Source: Onthophagus taurus
Lineage: Eukaryota > Arthropoda > Insecta > Coleoptera > Scarabaeidae
Direction of reading: 5' to 3'
Assembly: GCF_036711975.1 (NCBI RefSeq)
Contig: NC_091971.1
Location: 7,013,501 to 7,077,500, forward strand
DNA: 64,000 nucleotides
Shown: positions 35,446 to 46,200 of the stretch, piece after piece
Position numbering within the stretch: the stretch's first letter is position 1
How the letters are laid out: each line of letters opens with the position of its first letter
Position numbers and translations under genes: made by a program
Notes under the pieces: generated by a model
The model's input: the letters and a program-made list of their open reading frames with translations, nothing else
What the model was told of the DNA's origin: nothing
The model's database searches: none

Positions 35446-38180
35446 ATGGCCCCTCGAAAACGGTGTAGATCTGTCAAAGCGATTAATAAAGATTATAACA
35501 AATTAAGTTTAAATGACGTGTTATGCCCGATATGTAGAAACATTTTGTTGGAACCGGTATCACTTCCGTGTAACCACGGCTTTTGCTTGCCTTGTTTTGA
35601 AGGTACAGTAGCGAATTCAAACCTTACCTGTCCACTATGTAGGATAAGATTCGCCTCTTGGCATCGAATAGCCACTAAAGAGAACAAAATTGTCGACGAG
35701 AGTCTTTGGCTGGCCATCAAGAAACTCTTTCCCCATTTGATACAAAATCGAATCAATGGAGTTGACAATAACATACCACAAGGTAAGTAGCCCATTTTTC
35801 GTTAATTTCAGTACTTAAAAACGTAATTATTTTAGAAAACTTGATTAAATTAGCTGCCCCGGGAGATATTAGAAAGGAATATGAAGAAGAGAAACGAAAA
35901 GATTTATTAGAAATAGAGAAACAAAGAATCGCTGAAGTGAAAGCTAGCGAGGAACTTATAAACAAAATTTGTAAAGAGGAAGCTTTTGCAAACAATTTAA
36001 AACAAGAAACGTTACGTAAAGACGAAAAAATAGCCAGGCAGCTAAGCGAACAGTTGAATTCAAAACTTTCTCAATTAAATGTATCGAAAAAAATTAAACC
36101 AATAGAGAAATTTTTGGTTAAATCACCCACGAAAAAAGACATCATCAATTCAAGTAGTAATAAAAAGCACGTTACTAAAGTTTTATGCCAAGATAAGACT
36201 CATCCTAAATACGTAATAAGCACCAAACATAGTCACGAAGATAAACATAATAAAAACGGTTTAATTAACGTTCAAAAAGATATCGTTTTACCTTCTAATT
36301 ATTATTTTCAACCAATTGAAATCATTAAAACATCTTCACATATTTCACCTATTAGAATACCAGTTAAACAACAAAGAACAAATGTGATCAAAATAGTGTA
36401 AGTTAAAATAAAAGAAATAATTTTTAAAAATAAATAAAATAATAATTTAAGTGTAAAAGATTTTACAGCCGGTATTAATCAAGTAAATTAACACTAGAAC
36501 TAACATTATCTAGGTCTAATGTAGTACTAAAAACTGTAAGTGTAAAATTAGAATTACACTAGACCTAGAATTAGGAAGTTTTGGGTTTAGCTGTGTGTCT
36601 ATTACAGCGCTAGTGTAAAACTAACACTAGAAGTAGAAAGCTGAAAATGAGAAATCTTTCAATTCTACAATTTCGGGTTTGCACAGTTGTCTGGAGCAAA
36701 GATGGGTTATAAACCTTGATGATAAATTATATTTAAGTTAATTTTGAATGTTTTTTGTATGAAACATTTTCTCCCATCACATTTAGTTTTTGAGATATAC
36801 ATTTATTTTAATGCTGAAAATGAGTAATCTTGCAATTCTAAGATTTCAGGATTGCTTATTTGTATGTATCAAAGATGGGTTATAATCGGTTATAACAAAT
36901 TATGTTTTAGTTCATTTAGAATGTTTTTTATATGAAACATTTTCTCCCATCATGTTTAGTTTTTGAGATATGGCCGAAAATGAGAAATCTTTTAATACTA
37001 CTATTTCGGGTTTGCGCAATTGTCTGGGACAATGATGGGTTATAAACCTTGATGATAAATTATGTTTAAGTTAATTTTCAATGTTTTTTGCATGAAACAT
37101 TTTCTCCCATCACATTTACTTTTTGAGATAAAAATTAATTTTAATACTGAAAATGAGAAATCTTTCAATTCTACAATTTCGGGTTTTTGCAGTTGTTTGG
37201 ATCAAAGATGGGTTATAATCGTTAATGATAAATTATATTTAAGTTAATGTTGAATGTTTTTTGTATGAAACATTTTCTCCCATCACATTTACTTTTTAAG
37301 ATATACATTTATTTTAATGCAGAAAATGAGTAATTTTGCAATTCTAAGATTTTAGGTTGGGCGTCTGAGGACGCTCGGCTAATCCCGAAACTTTCTAGTT
37401 CTAGGTCTAGTGTTAATTCTAGTTTTAATTCTTATTCAAAGTTAGATTGTTGTAATTTTTGTTGAGCAAGCACTACAACTAACACTAGACCTAGAACTAG
37501 AAACATTCAGGTTTAGCTGTGCGTCTCTAAAGACGGCTAAACCCGAATGTTTCTAGTTTTAGGTCTAATGTTAGTTCTTTTGACAATACTAGTATTAGTT
37601 CTAGTTGTTAATCAAGGCTAGGTTATTGCAAAATTTTATTGAATTGAATTATTGTTTTAGAGCTCCTAAATTATCAACATCATTTACATCAAATGTAATC
37701 TCAGCTTTTGCAAAAGTTTGTGATTCACCATCAACAATAATAGAATGTCAAAGTTTGAGTAAAGAAAAAGAAGAGCAAATCAAAAAACCTTCAGGGAAAA
37801 AACGAAAATTACGTAGTGAAAGTTCATTAGAACAAGATCAAAATGTTGTACAAAAAAATGATTTGTCACCATCGAAAATAACCTGTCAAAGAAAAAGTAT
37901 AAGATTGTTGGGTATGCAACCGGAATTGGAAATTCTTCCGTTTCGGGGTTTTGAAAGTACAATGAAAAATTCCAGCGAAACGAATTTGGCCAAAAATAAC
38001 GCTGCCAGGATGGAACAAGAACGTAAAGATTTAGAATTTGCGAAACAATTACAAGAGGAATTGGATCAAATGAGATGGTATAGTACAAGGAGTACTATTC
38101 CGAGGAATAGCGCTTATTGTAAGAAACAAAGGCAAATTAAATTGGATGAAATTATAAAATGTAGAAGTAAGGTTAAGTAA
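35446..38180 (+). CDS. RNF168-type RING E3 ubiquitin ligase
   Basis: Three exons (35446-35782, 35836-36397, 37661-38180) join in frame to 472 residues. The RING finger is complete C3HC4: C27, C30, C42, H44, C47, C50, C62, C65, with LPCNHGFCLPC typical of RNF168/169. Residues 113-135 (ENLIKLAAPGDIRKEYEEE) match the LR/UMI region that follows the RING in RNF168. A Glu/Lys-rich coiled coil leads to a first ubiquitin-binding MIU-like helix at about 173-186 (DEKIARQLSEQL) and a second at 422-435 (LEFAKQLQEELDQ). Vertebrate RNF168 builds Lys63- and H2A-linked ubiquitin at DNA double-strand breaks and is read by repair factors; the same nuclear role is inferred here. It is shorter than human RNF168 (571). 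Intron 2 (36398-37660) contains a foldback element split by a tandem repeat. Confidence 0.88.
36490..37610. repeat. CTAG-rich foldback element split by a tandem array (locus 5)
   Basis: The left half (36490-36635) carries the usual arm and GGGTTTAGCTGTG core side. The matching right half (GCTCGGCTAATCCCGAAAC and arm) begins only at about 37360, after the tandem array. A further complete hairpin follows at about 37470-37575. All lies in intron 2 of the RNF168-like gene. Confidence 0.8.
36641..37365. repeat. 173-bp satellite-like tandem repeat, about 4.2 copies
   Basis: Units start with C(T/C)GAAAATGAG at 36641, 36814, 36974, 37147 and, partial, 37320 (CAGAAAATGAG). Periods are 173, 160, 173 and 173 bp; the 160-bp unit lacks about 13 bp (ACATTTATTTTA-like) at its end. 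Two monomer types alternate (AATCTTTCAATTCTACAATT against AATCTTGCAATTCTAAGATT). Confidence 0.9.
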
Positions 38181-39477
38181 AAAAAATAAGTTGGTGTTTC
38201 TCTATTTTTGCAATTTATTTTTTTTATTTCATTAAATTAGAACTTTCTGTATAGAATTTTTGAATAACCATATGAATATTATTAATTAATTATTAATCGT
38301 AAGATCCAAAAAAAAAAAGGTAAGGCAACTCAAAAGGAATTTTGAAAGAATTAAAGGTTACTTTTTTATTAATATTTTTTGTTGATAAAAAATAAGTAAA
38401 ATAAAAATAACGGGTTGCTAATTAAATGGCACAAAAAGTGTAGGGCTGCAAATTTATTAATTTTTAACCAGCGAAAGCTTATTGTACTGATAGCTGTAAT
38501 TTTTTCATTAATAATTTTAAATCAAATTGTCTCGAAAATTTTCATTTATTAGTTATTTACAGCTTTTAATACAATAATTGGCCCCATATTTGTTGGTATG
38601 TGATAAATGTACAATTGTGATGCAGAGTTTTTATTACATTTATTTAAAGAAAAAAGAAATGAAAAGGACGAAACAATGCCATAACCACTATTCACGATAT
38701 AAATAATAAAAATTAAAAAAGCGGACATTTCAAATAACCCATTGCAGTTAATATTTTTGTACAGTGCTTCATAATTAATTTTAGTTTATGTATCTTTTTT
38801 TTTGTTACGTTTCAAATAAATTATAAAAGAATCCAACCTTGAAAAAAAAAAAAGATAAAACGAGTTCCTTAGCTTTTAAAAAGAAAATCTGATTGATTTA
38901 ATCCTATAATCTCTCAATCAACTTTTTTCTTCTTCGTTCGTATTTTTTCTAATTCATTATTCCTTCCAAATAATTATTATACATGCAGGTGATTTTTAGA
39001 ATGATTATTAAACTAAAATTTTAATAAAAGGAGTGTTTCAATCAATTTTAGTTTGGTAATCAGTCTGATTTGAATCACCTTGTATTTGTACCTATATAAT
39101 AATGTATATTGTACAGAATAGTCGCTAACTACTATCTTTTTTATAATAACTAAGTGGAACAGTATTTTTTTGTAATTCATATTAAGTCTGGATGATTGTG
39201 ATCTTAAGAATTGTTTGCATATAATAAAAATTTATATTAAAATCAATTAATTCATTTAACATATTTAATCCTCTTCTATTTTTGTATTTATTCAATTATT
39301 TGTAGCTGAATCCGGTTTGTTGCAAAGGAAAAGTAACAGTGACAAATACAGAAACTAATGTAATTAAATAATTCTTTTTGTCTCATTAACTTAGTCAAGG
39401 TTGCTTACAACCGAGGCGCTACAATTGATTCCACATTAATATAAAATTGTATACCAGATCCAAAATAAAGACTGTCT
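38181..39477. other. Intergenic/3'UTR sequence after the RNF168-like gene
   Basis: Very AT-rich, with several AATAAA hexamers (for example 38705-38710), consistent with 3'UTR and spacer. An acceptor-like site at about 39305 followed by a 22-codon frame containing NPVCCKGK was noted, but I could not connect it to any gene. Confidence 0.5.
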
Positions 39478-39812
39478 CGCTAGAACTAACACTAAAACTA
39501 GAAACATTCGGGTTTAGACGTCTTTAAAGACGTTCGGCTAAACTTGAACCATTCTAGGTCTAGTTTTAGTTCTAGTGATAGTGTTAGATCACTAGAATCG
39601 TTCGAGTTTAGCCGTCTTAAAAGACGTTCGGCTAAACCCATACGATTCTAGGTCTAGTATTAGTTCTGGTAATAGTGTTAGTTTTAGTGATGGTGCTAGT
39701 GTTAGCTCCAGTCTTGGTGCTAGTGTTAGATCACTAGAACTAGAATCGTTCGCGTTTAGTCGTCTTAAAAGACGTTTGGCTAAACCCGAACGATTCTAGT
39801 TCTAAAGTTTCT
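39478..39812. repeat. CTAG-rich foldback elements, tandem (locus 6)
   Basis: Three hairpins with shortened cores (GTTTAG(A/C)CGTCTT and AAGACGTTCGGCTAAAC), at about 39505-39545, 39600-39650 and 39745-39800. The arms include the variant words GTGATAGTGTTAG. It lies between the RNF168-like and MIC26/27 genes. Confidence 0.85.
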
Positions 39813-40251
39813 AATTATGTATATCAATACCAATGCTGTGATGTTGGTTGCATACTTGCAATGATGACGTCGGGTACGATAATTAATTAACACACTATAG
39901 AAAGCAAGAGTGGCAATCAACAGACTTGTGCGAGTAAAAATGACAGCAAAAAAAAGATAAAATAACAGCATACAGATGAGAGTAAATCCAATGAAGGAAG
40001 AATGTTTAGCCTATTTTAGAAAAAGGATTTTTTTTTCATTAAACATTTATATATTTATAATAATTAAATAAAAACAAATCAATTTGTTTACATTAAGAAT
40101 ACCAATTCAATCATCAAAAAAAATCATTCACTAAAATCAAAATACTACAATTTTTAAGCAACTATTTATTCCCGTTTAATTATTAGTCCATTTAGTAAAT
40201 TATCCTGCAGTCTTTGCTTCCGTTTGTTTTACCTAAAATTAGAAATAAAAA

Positions 40252-40257
40252 TTTATT
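40252..40257 (-). terminator. Polyadenylation signal candidate for the MIC26/27 gene
   Basis: AATAAA on the minus strand about 110 nt after the stop codon of the MIC26/27-like gene. Confidence 0.45.
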
Positions 40258-40363
40258 AACTTTTTACCATCAATTAATCAACAATTACACACACAATCAA
40301 GCAAGATACAACAATAAAAGGAATATTGAGTTAGGAAGAAAGGAATTACATAAATTTAGGTTA

Positions 40364-41411
40364 TTATTCATCACAATTAGGATCTTCATCCATGGGATTT
40401 AAACAGGTTCCAATGGGACAGTGACAATCATCATGGATAGCGCGCTCATGTAATTCATTCACAACTTCTTCACTATCGATTATTTCAGGAACTTTTTCAT
40501 CAGTGTCTAAATCAAGGCTAAGAGGTTCTAAATCATCACCACATACCGAACTTTCTTTCTTGTCTCCTATAACTGAAGAATCAGAATTTTTATTAGAACT
40601 ACTGGAAAATAAGTTCATAAATTCTGAAAAATTTTTTGGAATACTTGGTAAAGATGGCAATGATGGTAATTCTAATGGTGGATCATCTTTTTTAACTACA
40701 AATATATTTAAATTTAATTTTTTTTATAACTAAATAAATATTTTTTTAAGTTTACACATCTTACATACCTCCATGATAAAAGTTATATGCAATTCTAAAA
40801 TATTGAATTGCCTCCTCTTTGATTTGTTCTGAGTATTCAGCAGCTTCAGTTGGATAACAAACCGCTGCCATTCCTAAAGCTCCAATTGTTGTAAAAAGGA
40901 GCTTTCTAAATTTTCCACCACGTAAACCAAGAATAAAACCGGCTAAACCACCCACAGCTATAGCACCATATCGAGGTGTTGTGTTATCTTCTTGTTGAAG
41001 GTACTCAATCACTCCTAAAAATAATAATTAATAAAATATTTAATTTGTTATGAATATAAATCGTATTTACCTTCACATTCACACCAAGCTTCTTCAACTG
41101 CATCAACAGCGTAATCTTGAATTGCTGTTAATTGACTTGACAATGAAACAATTTGTCTTCGAACATTTCCAATTTCTTGTTCTACTTTAGTTGGTGGGTC
41201 TCTCATAATTCTTTTGGGTTCTGGGGGTGGTTCACTTGTATAAATGGGTAATTCGCTGGGTTTGCAACATTTCATTTCTTTTCCTTTTTCGGAGACTAAG
41301 ACAGCTGCAGGTATCAATATTTTACCGACGATCTATTAAAAATATGATTATTAACTTAAAATTGCTAATTTTTATTGTATTTTATTTAGAACTTACCTTT
41401 CTAGAAAACAT
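40364..41411 (-). CDS. Mic26-27: MICOS complex subunit MIC26/MIC27 (APOO/APOOL family)
   Basis: Inner mitochondrial membrane protein of the cristae-junction MICOS complex. Minus-strand exons: 41397-41411 (only MFSRK), 41071-41332, 40769-41014, 40364-40695. The joins keep frame and give 284 residues. The family pattern is visible. An N-terminal part contains the ELPIY motif, and an amphipathic stretch with VRRQIVSLSSQLTAIQDY follows. Then come two Gly-rich membrane segments, at about 109-126 (GAIAVGGLAGFILGLRGG) and 130-146 (LLFTTIGALGMAA), separated by a short basic loop. After CYPTEA and YFRIAYNFYHG the C-terminal tail (about 175-284) is acidic, Ser-rich and poorly conserved, and ends in a Cys-containing segment (CHCPIGTC). 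Whether it corresponds to MIC26 or MIC27 cannot be settled, because insects often have one merged gene. Confidence 0.85.
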
Positions 41412-41892
41412 TTTTAACAGATATTAAGGAATCCTAACCTTAAAATTATGTAAACTTGACAGCTGTCAGGTGAGAATAAACTGCACTCGGTTGGTAACCT
41501 TTTTACTATTAAGCCGCGAAAATTTCTGATTTTGAATACACGATAAGTTTCTTCGCCTTATTTTTTATTTTTGTTATCGATTTTTCGCTGTAAAAGACAT
41601 TTTTTTGCACAGAAAATTGAATGAGTGAATGATGTTCACTTTTTGATGAAAAAAAAAACAAAATACTAAATAAATTAGACATTGATTATTTATTTATTTA
41701 TATTCATTTTCACGATTGTTTCACCGACATAGACATTTTTATTTTATAATCCCAATTTATGGAAGAAAAAACTTAATGATTTTCACAAACAAAAAAACGT
41801 AACAAAACTTGTATAATTGATACCCAAAAACTATAAATAAAATTATTATGCCTTAATTTTTTTGTCTTTTTTTACTCTTATTGGGAGTCACC

Positions 41893-42360
41893 TCAACTAC
41901 AATAACCTGAACATCGTTTTTTAGGATTTAAGCGGCAATCTCTATCTGATGGAGAAGGTTCTTCTTTCTTACAACCATCTTCGGCTTCTGGTTTTGGTGG
42001 ACAAGCTGATGCTTGGGCTGCTGCTCTTCTTTTACATCGCCTTTCCCGACATGAAGGCCTTTTCTTCTTCTCGCATTTAGGTTTGTCTACTGTCCCATAA
42101 CAACCTTTTTTGACGGTTTCAATTCGCGCGTAACACGGAATTAGTAATTTCTTGAAGAACTGTAACGATACAGAAACAACAATGTTAATTAATAACAATT
42201 TTAGTTATTATTAATTTTGGCGTACTGAAACGTAAGCTATTCCTCCATCAACTAAGATACTTGGTTGAAAATTCGGTGGATCCCCTACTTCCGGTACGCA
42301 CTTATTTTCACCGAACGCTTTTCCTATAAATTCAAAACCACACCAACACCAGAGACTCAT
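41893..42360 (-). CDS. Unrecognised Cys/Lys/Arg-rich small protein
   Basis: Two minus-strand exons (42226-42360 and 41893-42159) join in phase 0 through a 66-bp GT-AG intron to give 133 residues. I do not recognise the family. Residues 1-45 start MSLWCWCGFEF and are mostly uncharged. Residues 46-133 are very basic and Cys-rich (KKRPSCRERRCKRR), with an acidic/Pro patch (CPPKPEAEDGCKKEEPSPSD) and the ending KRCSGYCS. There is no convincing signal peptide. The basic Cys-rich tail recalls sperm nuclear basic proteins or a small metal-binding or disulphide-linked protein, but neither is supported by a known motif. It lies in tandem behind the MIC26/27 gene with a 481-bp gap. Confidence 0.6.
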
Positions 42361-42519
42361 CAGAATTTACTATAAATTTTGCAACCCGATTTACAATAAT
42401 TTTATCTTTTACATCTTTTAAAAAATTTTCATTTTGACTTTTCAATTTTGTTAGTTTTAATTTTTTTTAGCAGACGCCTCCTATTCCTTTATTTTCATTA
42501 TATTATAAATTGTGCAAAG

Positions 42520-43215
42520 GTGGATTTAAAAAATCGTATCACAAGGATTTACAGGAGCGAGGAAATTATTTTTGGTGTGCTAAAAATAGATTAAATTTGC
42601 TACAAAATAGTTTTTGAATCATCGTGATATCTCAATTCGTTCTTGAGATACGACTTTTTAAATTCTACTTTTATCAACTTTACCTCAATAATGACAAGGT
42701 TGTATTAAAAAGTCGTATCAACGAGATTTATAGCTACGAAGAAATCATTTTTGGTGTGCTAAAACTAGATTAAATTTACTACAAAATGGTTGTTAAATCA
42801 TCTTAATATCTCAATTATTTTTTGAGATATGATTTTTTCAAATTTAATGTTCATACATCCTGTCATACATCCGGAGGTGAATTTAAAAAAATCATAACGT
42901 CAATATTTATAGTAATGGAGAAATGATCTTTTATACACTAAATATCAATTAAATTTGCTTTAATTTGTTTTTTATATCATAATGATATCTCAATTTGTTC
43001 TTGAGATATGAGTTTTTAAATTATACTTTTGTCAACTTAACCTCAATAACGACAAAGTTGAATTAAAAAAATCGTATCACCGAGATTTATTAAATCGAAG
43101 AAATAATTTTTGGTGTGCTAAAACTATATGAAATTTGCTACAAAATGGTATTTAAATTATCTTAACATCTCAATTAGTTTTTAAGATAAGATTTTTTTAA
43201 ATTACTTATTTATCG
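42520..43215. repeat. 179-180 bp tandem repeat, about 4 copies
   Basis: Copies of TTAAAAAATCGTATCA-type starts lie with the TCGTATC/TCATAAC word at 42534, 42713, 42892 and 43072, so the periods are 179, 179 and 180. Each unit contains TTTTTGGTGTGCTAAAA (degraded in the third) and TTTTTGAGATATGA-like ends. The array ends near the serpin 3' end. Confidence 0.9.
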
Positions 43216-43257
43216 AATCATTTGTAGAAAATAAAGGCTTTAATTAAATAATTTTTT

Positions 43258-43263
43258 TTTATT
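43258..43263 (-). terminator. Polyadenylation signal candidate for the serpin
   Basis: AATAAA on the minus strand 27 nt after the serpin stop codon, right beside the end of a tandem repeat array. Confidence 0.45.
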
Positions 43264-43290
43264 AAAAATTAGAAAACATGACAATAAACA

Positions 43291-46200
43291 TTATCTTATT
43301 CTTGAGTTGAGTGGATTAACAATTTTTCCAGCCATTAAAGCGACATGAATTTCGGCGTCCATGACGAAATACAAAAACGGATGGTCAGCTTGAAACAGTA
43401 CCGGCCGAACGCTTTGCAAATTTCCTGTAAAAAAACATAAATAATAGAAAAACGCCCTCATTACATCATTACATCTAGTAAACATAAATATAGGACACGG
43501 ACGTCGTTTACTCGACAACAACGACGTCGCGTTGTCTTTAACACACAATTTCTTAACGACTATTTTGTAACAAAGTAGAAGAAGTTTTTTTTTACAATTG
43601 CAGAGGAGTTACAATTATCAGGAGACAATTAGAAGAGGTACAAAGCGGGACATTAAGGTATCGTTACGAAAAAAAAGAAAGAAAAAACAGCAATGGGCTT
43701 TTGAATTGTCGTTCTTTTCATTCAAGGTTCATTAAACGAGCAAATTCAAATTAAGGAACCAGTCCCAGTATTGTTTAAACAACAAAAAAAATTGTAAATG
43801 TAAAAGGAAGAATGAGATTTTTTTATGGTAATGTAAAATGAAAAAAATGTTCAAGATTGTTATAGATAGGTAATTTCCATTTTAATTAGATCAAGTTTTT
43901 TATGCGGGGAATTAATAACAACACTTGTAAGGAATTTTAATTGGTTATATGGAATCATTACTTACGATAATTCGGTAAATTATCGGCGTTGACATAATTC
44001 CTAATTGTAACAGTAACAGCTTGTTCAATATTTGTGACATAAACATCTTTTTCGTTGGTCATTAAACTAAAATCGGTTCTTCTTGGTTCAAAAATCCTTT
44101 GAATCCCCAACTAAAACATCAATTTTATTTTACAACTCATCAAAAATGAAATCATAAAAATTTACCTTTTGTAAAGAAGGAGTTAAAACAACATATCCCT
44201 TTAACATAAAACTTGGGATTATAGCTTTAACATGAGAGTATCTCAACGACATGATGATATCTCTTAAATTCATCGTGTGAGCTAAGTTATGGATTAATTT
44301 ATCGATTCCGGTTTCATCGACGGGTAAAATTAATAAGAGATAGTATTCTTTACTATCTAAAGGAAAGCTTAAAGCTATCGAATTTAATAATGGCAGAAAA
44401 GCTACTGGTAAAACTGCGTCATATTTCATAAAGTTTATATTCGGCTCTCTTATTGTGCCGTAAATTAAAAACGTTGGGTTTTCATCCGGAACGTAAAGAT
44501 TATTGTTGTTAAAATGGCTAGGTTTGTATTTATTATCATAATGTCTTGCTATTATGTAATCAACAATCGATCTTGAGTTACGTTTTTTAATTTCACTCTC
44601 AGAAGCTATTTCAGTTGTAACGTTTTCATCTTCGTTTATATCATTATCTTCAGTTACATTATTATCTTCATTTAAATCATTATCCTCATTATCTTCATTT
44701 GAATCATTATCTTCATTTTCATCTAAATCAACAGATTTTTCTGTAGTTGTTACCACATTTAAAGCTTCCGTTGAAATTTGAACGGTTGTAGTTTCAATTT
44801 TTGAGGTTATTTCTGATTCAGTTATTGAATTAATTGAAGTACTAATTAATTCTGTACTTGTAATTAATTCGGTAGAACTTGGATTTGATGTAGTAAAAGT
44901 TACTTCATCATTAATAATTGAAGGAGAAGTTAAAAGTTTTGATTCATCCACATTTTCATCGATTTTAAATTCAGTTGTTGTAGGAAATAAAGTAGATGTT
45001 AATAATTCTGTTGTTAAAGCAGGGATGGTTGAAGTTTTTGGATTTGATGTAGTTTGTTCAACCAAATTAATCATTTCAGTACTTTTTAAATCCGCCGTTG
45101 TTTGAGGAATCAAAGTTGTAGTTATCATTTCCGTCGATTTCAACACAGAATCGGTACTTCTCGTTTGAATTCGAGTCGTTTTTTCAGTTGGAACTGAAGA
45201 GGTTGTTTCGGTTACAATTTCCGTTACCGAATTAACTTTTTCAGTTACCAAAGAAGTTTCGGTAGTTTCAGGTACACTCTCCGTGGATGGTTCAATAACT
45301 TGCGTTGTCCCACTTTTCTCTGTCGTGGTTGAAATAGGAGGATCACTATTCATTGTGCTTGTACTAGTTTCGGTAACGTTCATCCTCATTTCAGTGGTCG
45401 TTTCAAAAACGTCGGGGTACAAAGGAATGTTGAATGAATCCAAATCGAAACCGTAAAATCTAAGGATCTCTTTATATTCGTCATTTAATTGGACCTTTTC
45501 GTTGTTTAATGTTAATCCAGCGAGAAAACCTTCTTTTGGAATGAAATAACTCTGAAATTGAACAAATATATTTTAAATTAATTGGAAAAGACTATTTTTA
45601 GAGAAGGTCTATCAAAAAGTCAAGATATCTATAATTCCGCTTCTTCAGCATAAGACCTCAACCTAAACTTTGTCTAAAATTTCTTCCAAAATTTTTAAAG
45701 CACACCAACACTTCAGAATAAAAGCCAACACAAATTAAACTTTGTCTAAACACTTTTGTTAGCAAATTTCCATGATTTTGTGTAGAAGACTTACAACTAA
45801 ATCTAATAGGTTGTGATGGTAAGCTAATAGATTCTAAATTCCAAGAAGAAGCCTGAAATTACACTGGCCAAATTGTAAATTGCAGGAAATGATGATAAAA
45901 TAATACCAGTTAACTGGAAAAGGAGACGAAATGATTGTCAAAGAATACCAGTTGATCATCAAGGAAAAACAAGTGATTGCTAACGGTTATCAGTTGACTA
46001 GTAAAGAATACCAGATGATTAGCAGAGAATCCCAGGTGATAAACAAATAGTGCCAGATCAATACCAGAGAATAATTGATGATTTACGAAAGAATACCAAA
46101 TGAATGCCTAAGAAGATGAGATGATTAGTAGAGAATCCCAGATGATAATATTATTCGTAATCAGTCTTCATGTACATCGCTATCAAATTGCAAAAATTAA

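Noticed and set aside
39303-39370. Acceptor-like site followed by a short frame ending in TAA
   Set aside because: Only 22 codons, and no upstream donor could be linked to it in phase with confidence.
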